From the NCBI GenBank assembly GCA_002440745.1, contig DJVB01000065.1, forward strand, positions 1-51,525: a stretch of DNA of 51,525 nt. The letters are read 5' to 3'. Shown piece by piece: positions 33,507-43,079 of the stretch. The position numbers were made by a program, and so were the translations under genes. Numbering within the stretch: the stretch's first letter is position 1; the number at the start of each line of letters is the position of its first letter. Source of the stretch: Bacteroidales bacterium UBA6267. Lineage in GTDB: Bacteria; Bacteroidota; Bacteroidia; Bacteroidales; UBA1556. The notes beneath the pieces are model-generated. The model ran no database searches. It was given only the letters and a program-made list of their open reading frames with translations, and was not told the origin of the DNA.

Positions 33507-36143
33507 ATGAAATATTTACTAAGACAGATTTTTTTATTATTTTCGTTACTCATCATATTCTCTAATTTACAATCGGCTATTTATGAAACCATAGCTGATG
33601 GAAAATGGTCGAAATCTTCAACATGGAGTCCTTCTAAACCACCTTTGGGGTGGGGTGCAACTGACACTATAATCATTAAGCACAAAGTAATTATGGATGT
33701 TGTAAACACTGGCTCAGGTTTTTTGTTTTATGGTCATTTACAAATAAACTCAGGAGCAGAATTAGCCCGAACAAATAATAATTTTCAATTAGGTGATAAC
33801 TCAAGTTTATCTAATTCAGGTAGTTTTATAGTGAAAAAATTCACTGCTGATTGGGGTACTACCACAGTAATAAATAACGGTTATTTTAAAGTTGGTAGTG
33901 ATTTTTTAGCACAAGGTGGCACTTTTGATAATTATGGAACTGTTGAGGTTGCCGGAAATATGGATAATTCATGGACTCATGAATTTTTTAATCATAGTGG
34001 GGCTACATTAGCAGTTTCTAAAGGCTTAACAACCAGAGATTTGCTCGTAAATGACGGGATTTTAACAGTTACAAAGGATTTTGTTAATGATGGAGGTTAC
34101 ACGTTTTCAAATAGTGGTACTTTCATCTGCAAAAATTTGACAAATGGTGGGGATTTTACCAATACAGGAACAGTGACTGTGAGCGTGCAGTATTACAATG
34201 ATTGGTCAAGTTCTCTCGATAATTCCGGCACAATTAATATTACAGCAAAAATGTATAACTATGGCGATTTTACTAATAGTGCAGGTTCAATATTAGATGT
34301 AGGAAGTCATTTTTATGGCGAAGGAAATATCGTAAATGCAGGTGAAATCGACGTAAACGGTGCTTTTGAACTTGCTGGAAATCTGTCAAATTCATTGAGT
34401 GGAACCGTTGAAATTGGAAGTTATTGCACTATTGAAGGAAACCTTACAAATAATAACTTATTTGATGTGGGTGGTAGTCTAACTTGTAATTGGGGATCAA
34501 ATACTCTTGAAAACAATGGTGTACTAAATATAGGTAGTGATTTTAACGGAGAAATAAAGATAAATAATTCAGGAACTTTTTCTGTCTATGATGATTTTTA
34601 TGGGGATGGTTCAGTAAATAATACAGGAACATTTAGCGTTGGTGATGATTTTGTGAACAGTTCTTCATTAACAAATACAAGTGTTTTGACAATAGGTGGT
34701 TTTTATGAAAGTGAATGGTCATGTAATTTGAATAATTCAGGAACTGTCACAATTGCTTCTTATGTAGAGAACTACGGGGTTTTTACAAATTCAGGCGCCG
34801 GAAGCATTGATGTTGGAGGATATTTCTATTCAAAAGGAAATATTGAAAATTCAGGGGACTTGGATGTATTCGGCGATTTTGATTGTATTGATGCTACCAT
34901 GTCTAACTCAGGTACTTTATCGATTGGTGATGATTGGTACAGTAACCAAACTGTTACAAATTCCGGAAATATAAGTATTGTTGGTAATTTTGACAACCAA
35001 TGGGGAACAGTGACCAATTCCGGTCCGTTAAGCATTGGTGGATACGCATATAGTAGCGGATCGTTCACAAATTCCAGCACTCTAAATATTGGTGGCGACT
35101 TTGAGAATTATTGGGGAACCATTAACAATAGCGGTGCTATGGCTGTCGGTGATGATTTTGTACATCGAGGATCTTTTTCTAATTCAGGAAGTATAAGCAT
35201 TGTCGATGATTTCGAAAGCTATTCATCCATCATTAATAATGGCAATTTGAGCTCTGAAGATTTCTTGAGTGAGGCAAGTATTACCAATAATGGTACTATC
35301 ACAATTACTGATGATTTTACTAATAAAAGCAACTTCTCGAACTATAACTACATTTCTGTTGGTGATGATATGACTTGTACAAATTCAAGTTTTATTCAAA
35401 ATGAAGGTACAATGGCAGTTATTGATCACCTTGTAAATAATGGCAATATAACAAATAATGGTTCAATGGAAGTCGATGGCTTATATTCCGGTAGCGGAAA
35501 TGTTGGAGGTACAGGCGACCTTTGCCATTCTGACGGTGTTTCTGATCCGACTTTAGGAGCTACGGGTGTTTCTTGTAAAATTTGTGACGGTGACGGAAGT
35601 ACTCTTCCTGTAGAGTTAATAAGCTTTGTTGCTATTGAAAATGATGGAGTTGTAAATCTTTCTTGGGTAACTGCAAGTGAGATAAATAATAGTCATTTTG
35701 AAGTGTTACGATCTTTTGACGCAAATAATTTCGAAGTGATTGGTTTAGTTGATGGTCATGGAACAAGTAATATTATCCAACATTATTCCTATAATGACAA
35801 TCCTTCAAGTACTGGTGTTATTTATTACCGTTTGCGTCAAGTAGATTTTGATGGAAGATTTGATTTTTCAGAAATTATTTCTGTATCCATTTCTCAAAGT
35901 GCAAATCTTTCTGTTTTTCCAAATCCTGCAAAAACATCTGATATTATAACTGTTAATATGTCTGTCGAAGATAATTATGAGTTTAGCATTTATAATCTTC
36001 AAGGAAAGGAAATCCAAAATGGAAGTTTTTTTGGAAATAATAAGCAAATATCCGCAGGTGATTTCGCGGCAGGTATTTATTTGATTAGAGTAAAAGATAG
36101 TTCAGGTCATCTCAACATATCCAAAATTCTTATTCAAGAGTAG
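33507..36143 (+). CDS. large repetitive T9SS surface protein
   Basis: An 878-residue secreted protein. The signal peptide covers about residues 1-24. An opening GKWSKSSTWSPSKPPLGWG segment resembles the G8/hemagglutinin-type start of bacterial surface proteins. Residues about 75-680 are dozens of degenerate repeats of about 18-24 residues built on NSGTxxIGGDFxNxG, dominated by Asn, Ser, Gly, Thr and Asp, most likely stacked beta-strands. A domain at about 700-790 (LPVELISFVAIENDGVVNLSWVTASE) is common in front of T9SS tails. The final 70 residues (VFPNPAKTSDIITVNM to NISKILIQE) are a type A sorting domain. No catalytic residues are evident; adhesion or surface-layer roles are possible. A long hairpin terminator follows. 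Confidence 0.82.
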   Translation: MKYLLRQIFLLFSLLIIFSNLQSAIYETIADGKWSKSSTWSPSKPPLGWGATDTIIIKHKVIMDVVNTGSGFLFYGHLQINSGAELARTNNNFQLGDNSSLSNSGSFIVKKFTADWGTTTVINNGYFKVGSDFLAQGGTFDNYGTVEVAGNMDNSWTHEFFNHSGATLAVSKGLTTRDLLVNDGILTVTKDFVNDGGYTFSNSGTFICKNLTNGGDFTNTGTVTVSVQYYNDWSSSLDNSGTINITAKMYNYGDFTNSAGSILDVGSHFYGEGNIVNAGEIDVNGAFELAGNLSNSLSGTVEIGSYCTIEGNLTNNNLFDVGGSLTCNWGSNTLENNGVLNIGSDFNGEIKINNSGTFSVYDDFYGDGSVNNTGTFSVGDDFVNSSSLTNTSVLTIGGFYESEWSCNLNNSGTVTIASYVENYGVFTNSGAGSIDVGGYFYSKGNIENSGDLDVFGDFDCIDATMSNSGTLSIGDDWYSNQTVTNSGNISIVGNFDNQWGTVTNSGPLSIGGYAYSSGSFTNSSTLNIGGDFENYWGTINNSGAMAVGDDFVHRGSFSNSGSISIVDDFESYSSIINNGNLSSEDFLSEASITNNGTITITDDFTNKSNFSNYNYISVGDDMTCTNSSFIQNEGTMAVIDHLVNNGNITNNGSMEVDGLYSGSGNVGGTGDLCHSDGVSDPTLGATGVSCKICDGDGSTLPVELISFVAIENDGVVNLSWVTASEINNSHFEVLRSFDANNFEVIGLVDGHGTSNIIQHYSYNDNPSSTGVIYYRLRQVDFDGRFDFSEIISVSISQSANLSVFPNPAKTSDIITVNMSVEDNYEFSIYNLQGKEIQNGSFFGNNKQISAGDFAAGIYLIRVKDSSGHLNISKILIQE

Positions 36144-36164
36144 TTCGGAAAGATTATTCAAAGG

Positions 36165-36231
36165 TGCTGATTTTCAATAGTTTCTCCTTATAGTTTTAAA
36201 AATGAGAAGTGATTGAAAATCAGCATTTTTT
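36165..36231 (+). terminator. long-stem rho-independent terminator
   Basis: TGCTGATTTTCAAT (36165-36178) pairs perfectly with ATTGAAAATCAGCA (36212-36225). A nested TTCTC/GAGAA pair lies inside and a run of six T follows. It closes the T9SS gene 22 bases after its stop. Confidence 0.85.
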
Positions 36232-36371
36232 ATAAAAAAATATCGTTTATTTTTATAGTTTTCTTCAAGAAAATGCTTTTTAACCAGCCTGTATTTTTTT
36301 AATCCCATTTACTAATCAATTAAATAATCTAAAAAGCAATTCTTGGGTCGTGACACATTGCAATATTTTGA

Positions 36372-36379
36372 TAAATTTG
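36372..36379 (+). promoter_or_regulatory. -7 promoter element of guaB
   Basis: TAAATTTG, matching TAnnTTTG, 42 bases before the ATG at 36422. No -33 TTG at a proper distance is obvious. Confidence 0.5.
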
Positions 36380-36421
36380 CACGCTAATTAAATATGATTA
36401 GACATTCGTAAAATTACCAAT

Positions 36422-37888
36422 ATGCATAACGACAAATTCTTAGGAGAAGGTCTCACTTATGATGATGTTCTTCTTGTGCCTGCTTATTCTGAAGTATTAC
36501 CCCGTGAGGTTGACCTCAAAACAAATTTCACCCGAAATATCCAGTTAAACATCCCTGTAGTGTCTGCGGCTATGGACACCGTCACTGAGTCGGGCTTAGC
36601 TATTGCTATTGCTCAAGAAGGTGGAATTGGCGTATTACATAAAAATATGTCCATCGAACGTCAAGCTACTGAAGTGATGAAAGTTAAACGTGCTGAAAAT
36701 GGGATGATTATCAATCCTATAACTATCACTGCGGATAAAGTTGTTGCCGACGCTTTAGCTTTGATGAAAGAGTATGGAATCGGCGGTATTCCTGTAGTTG
36801 ATGATGAGCATAAACTCATCGGAATTGTTTCAAACAGGGATTTACGCTTCGAACTCAATATGTCGCGAAAAATATCGGACGTGATGACTTCTAAGAACTT
36901 AATTACCATTACTGAATTTGAAGATTTTGAAAAGGCTGCGGTTATTCTCAATGCGCATAAAATCGAAAAACTTCCGGTTGTTGATGAAGAATACAAATTA
37001 GTTGGGCTGATTACTTACAAAGATATCATCAAGATAAAAGCTCGCCCGAATGCCAGCAAAGATACAAGAGGCAGGTTGCGTGTAGCTGCCGCAGTTGGGA
37101 TTGGAAACGACACTATTGAACGTTGTCAGGCATTGATAAATGCCGGAGTGGATGCAATCGTAATCGATACCGCGCATGGTCATACTAAGGGGGTTATCGA
37201 GATGGCCAAGAAATTTAAACAACATTTTCCTGATGTTGATTTGGTAGTAGGCAATATTGCTACTGCCGAAGCGGCTTTAGCATTGGTTGAAGCCGGTGCT
37301 GATGCAGTTAAGGTTGGCATAGGGCCTGGCTCCATCTGTACTACTCGTGTGGTTGCCGGTGTTGGAGTGCCACAATTGACTGCCGTTTATAATGTAGCTA
37401 AAGCGCTTGAAGGAACTGGAGTTCCAGTAATTGCTGACGGTGGTATTCGCTATAGTGGCGACATTGTGAAAGCTATTGCTGGGGGAGGAAATACAGTAAT
37501 GTTAGGTTCCCTATTTGCTGGTGTTGACGAGTCGCCGGGCGAAACAATCATTTATGAAGGGCGTAAGTTTAAGGCTTACCGTGGAATGGGTTCAGTGGAA
37601 GCAATGCAACAAGGCTCCAAAGACCGCTATTTTCAAGACATGGAAGATGATATTCAAAAATTAGTGCCGGAAGGTATCGTGGGCAGGGTTCCATACAAAG
37701 GAACTCTTTCTGAAGTAGTTCATCAAATGGTGGGTGGTTTACGCGCCGGAATGGGCTATTGTGGTGCGCCTAATATCAAAGCTCTGATGAATGCCAGCTT
37801 TATCAAAATAACTGCTGCCGGTATGGTTGAAAGTCACCCGCATGATATCACGATTACTCGTGAAGCTCCTAACTATTCCAGAAAGTAA
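36422..37888 (+). CDS. guaB: IMP dehydrogenase
   Basis: A 488-residue IMP dehydrogenase, which oxidises IMP to XMP with NAD+, the committed step of GMP synthesis. The catalytic cysteine is C306 in GPGSICTTR. The flap is present as GMGSVEAMQQGS near 391-402. Two CBS domains are inserted at about 95-205 (ITITADKVVADAL, IGIVSNRDLRF, LVGLITYKDIIK). The N-terminus (TYDDVLLVPAYSEV) is standard. Length is typical. A 44-base gap separates it from the foldase genes, so they may share a transcript. Confidence 0.97.
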   Translation: MHNDKFLGEGLTYDDVLLVPAYSEVLPREVDLKTNFTRNIQLNIPVVSAAMDTVTESGLAIAIAQEGGIGVLHKNMSIERQATEVMKVKRAENGMIINPITITADKVVADALALMKEYGIGGIPVVDDEHKLIGIVSNRDLRFELNMSRKISDVMTSKNLITITEFEDFEKAAVILNAHKIEKLPVVDEEYKLVGLITYKDIIKIKARPNASKDTRGRLRVAAAVGIGNDTIERCQALINAGVDAIVIDTAHGHTKGVIEMAKKFKQHFPDVDLVVGNIATAEAALALVEAGADAVKVGIGPGSICTTRVVAGVGVPQLTAVYNVAKALEGTGVPVIADGGIRYSGDIVKAIAGGGNTVMLGSLFAGVDESPGETIIYEGRKFKAYRGMGSVEAMQQGSKDRYFQDMEDDIQKLVPEGIVGRVPYKGTLSEVVHQMVGGLRAGMGYCGAPNIKALMNASFIKITAAGMVESHPHDITITREAPNYSRK

Positions 37889-37932
37889 ATATTTTCTCAT
37901 TTAATTATAAATCAATTTATTAACTTGATATT

Positions 37933-39909
37933 ATGAAAAAGATTAGTCTTTTGTTTTTTGCGTTTTTTTGGTTTCTAACTGCCATTTATGCACAAAAAGA
38001 GGATACAAGAACTCTGTTAACTATTGGCGATGAGAAGATTACTGTTTCTCAATTCCTTTATGTTTTTGATAAAAATAATGGTAGAGCCGGAGTTGACGAC
38101 ACAACCTCCATGTCAGATTATTTGGATTTGTTTATTAATTTTCGACTCAAAGTCAAGGAAGCCGAAGAATTGGGGATGGATACTTTAAAGTCTTTCCAGA
38201 CTGAATTAGCCGGTTATCGTAGTCAACTTGCTCAGCCTTATTTAGTTGATAAAGATGTAAATGAAGTTCTGCTAAAAGAAGGATATGAACGCTCCCAGTA
38301 TAATATTCGAGCAAGTCATATTATGAAACGCATTCCGGAAAATATGGACGATGATGACAGTTTAGCAAAAGCGGCCTATAACAGTCTTTTGGAAATACGC
38401 AAAAGAGCCTTAAAAGGAGAAGATTTTGGAGCTTTAGCGCGTGAACATTCTGATGATCCTTCGGCTCGCGACCGTGCCGCTGACCGAAATTATCCTGCAC
38501 GTAAAGGAAACGGTGGCGACTTGGGCTATTTCACTGCTTTTTATATGGTATATCCTTTCGAAAATGCCGCTTATAATACTCCTGTTGGCGAAATTTCGAT
38601 GCCTATTCGCTCCAAATATGGCTATCATTTGGTTAAAGTTACAGACAAAATCGAGGCTCTCGGAACAATACATGTTGCTCATATTTTGGTTAATAATAAT
38701 CCTGAGGTCGATGGAAAAGCTAAAATTAATGAGATTAGAAATGAAATATTAAATAATTCAATCACCTTCGAACAGGCTGCTATGAAATACTCTGATGACC
38801 GTGGCTCTGCTGAAAAAGGGGGCGAGCTCAACTGGTTTGAAGTCAGCAGAATGGTTCCTGATTTTATCAAAGGAATCTCGGAAATTGATACTATTGGTGG
38901 AATTTCTGAGCCGGTTGAAACGGAGTATGGTTGGCATTTAATCAAACTGTTAGATTTGCGAAAAATTCCGCCTTACGAGGAATATCTGCCTGAGTTGAAA
39001 AACAAAGTGGCAAAGGATAGCCGTTCGAATAAAAGTCGTGAAGTGGCAATCGAAAGGTTTAAAAAGGAATATAAGTTTAAAGAATATCCCAAAGCTCTTC
39101 AGGAATTTTACACGGTTGTTGATTCCGCAATTTTGGAAAAAAATTGGAAAGCTACTGCTGCTTCCGGTTTGACAAAGCCTCTATTTGTCTTAAACAAAAA
39201 GAAGTTTACACAAAAACAATTTGCCACCTTTGTTGAAGCAAATCAACGGTCGGTAAGCAAAGGAACTCTTAAGTATATGGTTCATAATCTTTATAATCAA
39301 TGGGTTAACAATATGGTCCTTGATGAAAAAAGCAATAATTTGGAAAAAGAGGATTTCAATTTCCGGATGCTTATGAATGAGTACCACGATGGCATTCTCT
39401 TATTTAATATAAGTGACGAAAAAATTTGGTCCAAAGCCATCAATGATACAACCGGTCTTTCGGAGTTTCTATCTAAAAATCAATCGAATTATATGTGGAA
39501 ACCTCGCGTAGATGCTGAGATTTATCGGGTTAAAAACGATAGCATTGCTCAATTAGTGAGAAACTATCTTAACGCAGGCATGCCCTTGGATTCAGTCATT
39601 CGTTTGACCAATAGCAGTTCTTCGCTAAACGTTGGTTTTGAGCGTGGTAAATATGAAGAAGGCGATAATTCCATTATTGATAAGGCCGTTAAAAAAGTTG
39701 GCGTTCAGCAGATTGAAAATGGGGATAAGTTGATTTTCTTGGTTCGGATTAATAAAATATTGGAAGCCGGTTCTAAAGAATTAAGCGAGGCTCGTGGTTT
39801 GATTACTGCTGATTATCAAAACTATCTGCATGATGAGTGGATTAAATCGCTTCGGGAGAAATATTCTGTAACTCTTAACCAAAAAGTATTTGACTCACTT
39901 GAAAAATAG
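37933..39909 (+). CDS. periplasmic peptidylprolyl isomerase with two parvulin domains
   Basis: A 658-residue exported foldase. The signal peptide covers residues 1-20 (KKISLLFFAFFWFLTAIYAQ). An N-terminal SurA-like helical segment (about 45-110) is followed by two parvulin (rotamase) domains: about 128-235 (RASHIMKRI, EHSDDPSAR, GNGGDLGYF, KYGYHLVKVTD) and 240-345 (HVAHILVNN, KYSDDRGSAEKGGELNWF, EYGWHLIKLLD). The C-terminal 300 residues have no recognised domain. Such proteins chaperone outer-membrane barrels. The gene overlaps the next one by 11 bases (or 20 with the alternative start), so translation is coupled. Confidence 0.9.
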   Translation: MKKISLLFFAFFWFLTAIYAQKEDTRTLLTIGDEKITVSQFLYVFDKNNGRAGVDDTTSMSDYLDLFINFRLKVKEAEELGMDTLKSFQTELAGYRSQLAQPYLVDKDVNEVLLKEGYERSQYNIRASHIMKRIPENMDDDDSLAKAAYNSLLEIRKRALKGEDFGALAREHSDDPSARDRAADRNYPARKGNGGDLGYFTAFYMVYPFENAAYNTPVGEISMPIRSKYGYHLVKVTDKIEALGTIHVAHILVNNNPEVDGKAKINEIRNEILNNSITFEQAAMKYSDDRGSAEKGGELNWFEVSRMVPDFIKGISEIDTIGGISEPVETEYGWHLIKLLDLRKIPPYEEYLPELKNKVAKDSRSNKSREVAIERFKKEYKFKEYPKALQEFYTVVDSAILEKNWKATAASGLTKPLFVLNKKKFTQKQFATFVEANQRSVSKGTLKYMVHNLYNQWVNNMVLDEKSNNLEKEDFNFRMLMNEYHDGILLFNISDEKIWSKAINDTTGLSEFLSKNQSNYMWKPRVDAEIYRVKNDSIAQLVRNYLNAGMPLDSVIRLTNSSSSLNVGFERGKYEEGDNSIIDKAVKKVGVQQIENGDKLIFLVRINKILEAGSKELSEARGLITADYQNYLHDEWIKSLREKYSVTLNQKVFDSLEK

Positions 39910-40750
39910 ATGGCCATTTTTCGTTTTACCGATAATTTCCATTGTAATTTTATTGGGTTGTCGGAATGAAAAAGAGGAGCAAATTGTAGCTTCAGCATAC
40001 GATTATAAGCTTCTTTATGAGGATTTAGCTCGTGAAGTGCCTGAAGTTTTGCATGGTCGCGATAGTATTATTTTTGTGCAAAATTATATCAACCGGTGGA
40101 TGCAAGAAAAAGTTTTATTGTATCAATCGGAACAGAATCTTGGTGATGATGAGATGAATATTGAAAAGAAAATCGAAAAGTATCGAAACTCACTTTTGAT
40201 TTTTAACTACCAGAAGAAGTTTGTACAACAAAATTTAGATACCATCGTTAGCGAACAGGAAATTTCGGAGTATTATCAGTCGCATTTGAATGACTTTGAA
40301 CTTAAAGATAATATTGTGAAAGTAATGTTCATAAAGTTTGAAAACGATTCAAGAAATATTAAGGAAGCGAAAAATATTTTAAAGAATTACAATCCTGAGG
40401 ATAAGGAAAAACTCGTGGATTTATCTAATAGGTATGCCGTAAACTATTTTTTGGAGGATGAAATGTGGTTATTATTCGACGACCTTTTAAAAGAGGTGCC
40501 ATTAAAAACTTATAATCAGGAAATGTTTCTGAAGAATAATAAGTTTGTCGAAATACAGGATTCTTTATACACAACCTTAGTTTTGTTCAATGGTTTTCGA
40601 ATTAAAGAAAGTGTTTCTCCGTTAAGTTTTGAATATGACCGGATTAAAAGTATCATTCTGAATAAGCGTAAACAGCTCTTAATTCGGAAATTGGAAGAAG
40701 ATATTATGGAGAAAGCTCGTAATGATGGTGCTCTAAAAACATTTAACTAA
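39899..40750 (+). CDS. SurA/PpiC-like lipoprotein with a degenerate parvulin region
   Basis: A 283-residue lipoprotein. The signal (KNRWPFFVLPIISIVILLGC) is best started at the TTG at 39899; a TTG at 39890 is also in frame and no ATG is available. Residues 25-125 resemble the SurA N-terminal chaperone helices (WMQEKVLLYQSEQNL). Residues 125-240 keep a parvulin-like outline (IVKVMFIKF, LSNRYAVNYF) but lack the usual HI and GG-LG motifs, so isomerase activity is doubtful. It sits between two true double-parvulin genes and overlaps the first, so it is probably a non-catalytic chaperone partner. Confidence 0.78.
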   Translation: MKNRWPFFVLPIISIVILLGCRNEKEEQIVASAYDYKLLYEDLAREVPEVLHGRDSIIFVQNYINRWMQEKVLLYQSEQNLGDDEMNIEKKIEKYRNSLLIFNYQKKFVQQNLDTIVSEQEISEYYQSHLNDFELKDNIVKVMFIKFENDSRNIKEAKNILKNYNPEDKEKLVDLSNRYAVNYFLEDEMWLLFDDLLKEVPLKTYNQEMFLKNNKFVEIQDSLYTTLVLFNGFRIKESVSPLSFEYDRIKSIILNKRKQLLIRKLEEDIMEKARNDGALKTFN

Positions 40751-40760
40751 ATGATTTAAA

Positions 40761-42107
40761 ATGAATTATAGAATTTTTTTATTTATTCTGGCGTTTTTCG
40801 TTGTTTCCTTTAGCGGAAAAACTCAAACCGATGCTCATGTTATCGACAAAGTTGTGGCTGTCGTGGGCGAAAATGCAATTTTATACTCCGACATCGAAAA
40901 TCAATATCTGCAATATTTAATGCAAGGTTACACCTCCAATAGCCAAGAAATTCGCTGCCAGATATTTGAAGAGATTCTTTTTGCTAAACTCCTTTTAAAT
41001 CAAGCTCAGATTGATAGTATTGAAATTGGCGATGACCAAGTTGATTCGGAATTAGACCGGAGATTACAATATTTCATTAGTCAGATTGGGAGCAAAGAAG
41101 AATTAGAACGATACTACAATAAATCATTGCAAGATATCAAAAGCGATTTGAGGACTGTAATCCGTGAACAACTTCTTACACAGCAAGTTCGCTCGGATAT
41201 CACCTCGAAAATTAAAATCACGCCAACGGAGGTAAAAGAGTATTTTCAGAAAATTCCTCAAGATAGTTTACCAATTATCGAAACTTCGATTAAGTATGCG
41301 GTTATCACCAAAAAACCAAAGCCAACCCAAGAGGAGAAAGACTATGCAAAGAACAAAATCAAAGAAATCCGCGACAGAATTGTAAAGGGCGAAGAGTTTT
41401 CTAAGCTTGCCAGAATCTATTCCGAGGATCCGGGGTCTGCTTTAAAAGGAGGGGAGTTAGGCGATTTTACGCGAGGTGTAATGTACCCTGAATTTGAGGC
41501 TGCTGCGTTTGCTTTGCAAGGAGACGAAATTTCCGGAATTATCGAAACGGAGGCCGGATTCCATATTCTTCAACTTATCAAGCGAAAAGGTGAGTATATC
41601 AATGTCAGGCATATTCTGATTCAAACTAAGATTTCACCTTTATCGATACAAAAGACTCAAAAACAGTTAGATAGTATCTATGCGCAAATTGAAGCCGGTA
41701 AGATTAGTTTTGAGGATGCAGCGCGTAAATTCTCCGACGACGATTTTGCTCAAGCCGGTGGAATGGCTGTAAATCAGGCAAGTGGAAATAATTCATTTTC
41801 CCCATCCGAGATTAATAAAGATGTGTTTTTTCAGTTAGAGAAAATGAGTGTCGGTGGCTTATCGCAACCTTTCATAGTCAGAGCTGAACAGAATGTTACT
41901 GAAATTAAATTAGTTAAACTTATTCAACGTACCAAACCTCATAAAGCGTCATTGAAAACGGATTACGATTTAATTCAAGAAGCTGCATTGCAGGATAAGC
42001 AAATGAATGCAATCTCAAGCTGGATTGAAGAACGTAGTGCCGACACCTATATCAACATCATTGATAAGCAGTTTGGCAGTTGCGATTTTATGTACAAATG
42101 GAAATAA
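40761..42107 (+). CDS. SurA-like periplasmic chaperone / peptidylprolyl isomerase
   Basis: A 448-residue exported protein with signal peptide about 1-20. The N-terminal segment DKVVAVVGENAILYSDIENQ is the classic SurA opening. Two parvulin domains follow: about 170-275 (IKYAVITKKPKPT, YSEDPGSALKGGELGDF, EAGFHILQLIKR) and 278-390 (NVRHILIQTK, FSDDDFAQAGGMAVN). The protein escorts outer-membrane proteins across the periplasm. It ends seven bases before the MoxR start. The trio of foldase genes would supply barrel proteins such as the T9SS and glucan-locus outer-membrane components. Confidence 0.92.
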   Translation: MNYRIFLFILAFFVVSFSGKTQTDAHVIDKVVAVVGENAILYSDIENQYLQYLMQGYTSNSQEIRCQIFEEILFAKLLLNQAQIDSIEIGDDQVDSELDRRLQYFISQIGSKEELERYYNKSLQDIKSDLRTVIREQLLTQQVRSDITSKIKITPTEVKEYFQKIPQDSLPIIETSIKYAVITKKPKPTQEEKDYAKNKIKEIRDRIVKGEEFSKLARIYSEDPGSALKGGELGDFTRGVMYPEFEAAAFALQGDEISGIIETEAGFHILQLIKRKGEYINVRHILIQTKISPLSIQKTQKQLDSIYAQIEAGKISFEDAARKFSDDDFAQAGGMAVNQASGNNSFSPSEINKDVFFQLEKMSVGGLSQPFIVRAEQNVTEIKLVKLIQRTKPHKASLKTDYDLIQEAALQDKQMNAISSWIEERSADTYINIIDKQFGSCDFMYKWK

Positions 42108-42113
42108 ACTCTT

Positions 42114-43079
42114 ATGAATTTTAAGAATGATATAGAAGCTTTTGAAGCTTTTAACCAAAAAGTAACTGAAATAAAAAAGGAAATCGGGAAGATTATCATC
42201 GGACAAGACAAGGTGATCAACGATATTCTTATTTCAATATATGGAAACGGACACTGCCTTCTTATTGGTGTTCCAGGACTTGCTAAAACATTGATGGTCA
42301 ACACGGTGTCGAAGGTTTTGGGACTCAATTTCAATCGTATTCAGTTCACTCCCGACCTGATGCCTTCCGATATTCTTGGAATGGAAATTTTGGGAGAAGA
42401 TAGGAAATTCCGATTTGTGAAAGGCCCTGTTTTCGCCAATATCATTCTTGCTGACGAGATAAATCGAACTCCTCCCAAAACACAAGCGGCTTTGTTAGAG
42501 GCAATGCAAGAAAAATCAGTGACTATTTCATCGGTTACTCATCGTTTGGAAGAGCCTTTCTTTGTTTTGGCAACGCAAAATCCGATAGAGCAGGAGGGGA
42601 CTTATCCTTTGCCTGAAGCGCAACTTGACCGTTTTATGTTTAATATTTTGCTCGACTACCCTGAGTTTGAAGAGGAGCTTGCTGTTGTTAAGTCAACAAC
42701 CGGATATAGCTCCGAAACTGTTTCAAGTCTGACTAATCGTGAGGAAATCATGCTCTTTCAGCAACTTCTGCGAAAAATGCCTGTGGCGGATAATGTGTAT
42801 GAATATGCCGTTAAAATTGTCTCTTCAACTCGTCCTCATACAGGTCGAGCCCATAGTTTTGCCAACGAATATTTAAGTTGGGGTGCAGGCCCTCGAGCCT
42901 CTCAGTATTTGATAATTGGCGCGAAAGTTCATGCTGCAATAAATGGTAAATTCTCGCCTGACAGTGAAGATATTAAAGCTGTTGCTTATGCCGTTTTGAG
43001 ACATCGACTCGTGAAAAATTATAAGGCTGAAGCTGAAAACTTAAGCATTGAAACGATAATTGATAAGATTATTGGTTAG
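42114..43079 (+). CDS. MoxR family AAA+ ATPase
   Basis: A 321-residue cytoplasmic AAA+ ATPase of the MoxR group, usually a chaperone for assembling complexes with von Willebrand A-domain partners. Walker A is GVPGLAKT (about 46-53), Walker B ILADEINRTPPKTQAALLEAMQE (about 110-132), sensor 1 is ATQNP, and the C-terminal lid carries SWGAGPRASQYLI. Usual partners (DUF58 and VWA proteins) are not next to it. Its last 11 bases overlap the convergent beta-helix gene, leaving no room for a separate terminator. Confidence 0.93.
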   Translation: MNFKNDIEAFEAFNQKVTEIKKEIGKIIIGQDKVINDILISIYGNGHCLLIGVPGLAKTLMVNTVSKVLGLNFNRIQFTPDLMPSDILGMEILGEDRKFRFVKGPVFANIILADEINRTPPKTQAALLEAMQEKSVTISSVTHRLEEPFFVLATQNPIEQEGTYPLPEAQLDRFMFNILLDYPEFEEELAVVKSTTGYSSETVSSLTNREEIMLFQQLLRKMPVADNVYEYAVKIVSSTRPHTGRAHSFANEYLSWGAGPRASQYLIIGAKVHAAINGKFSPDSEDIKAVAYAVLRHRLVKNYKAEAENLSIETIIDKIIG

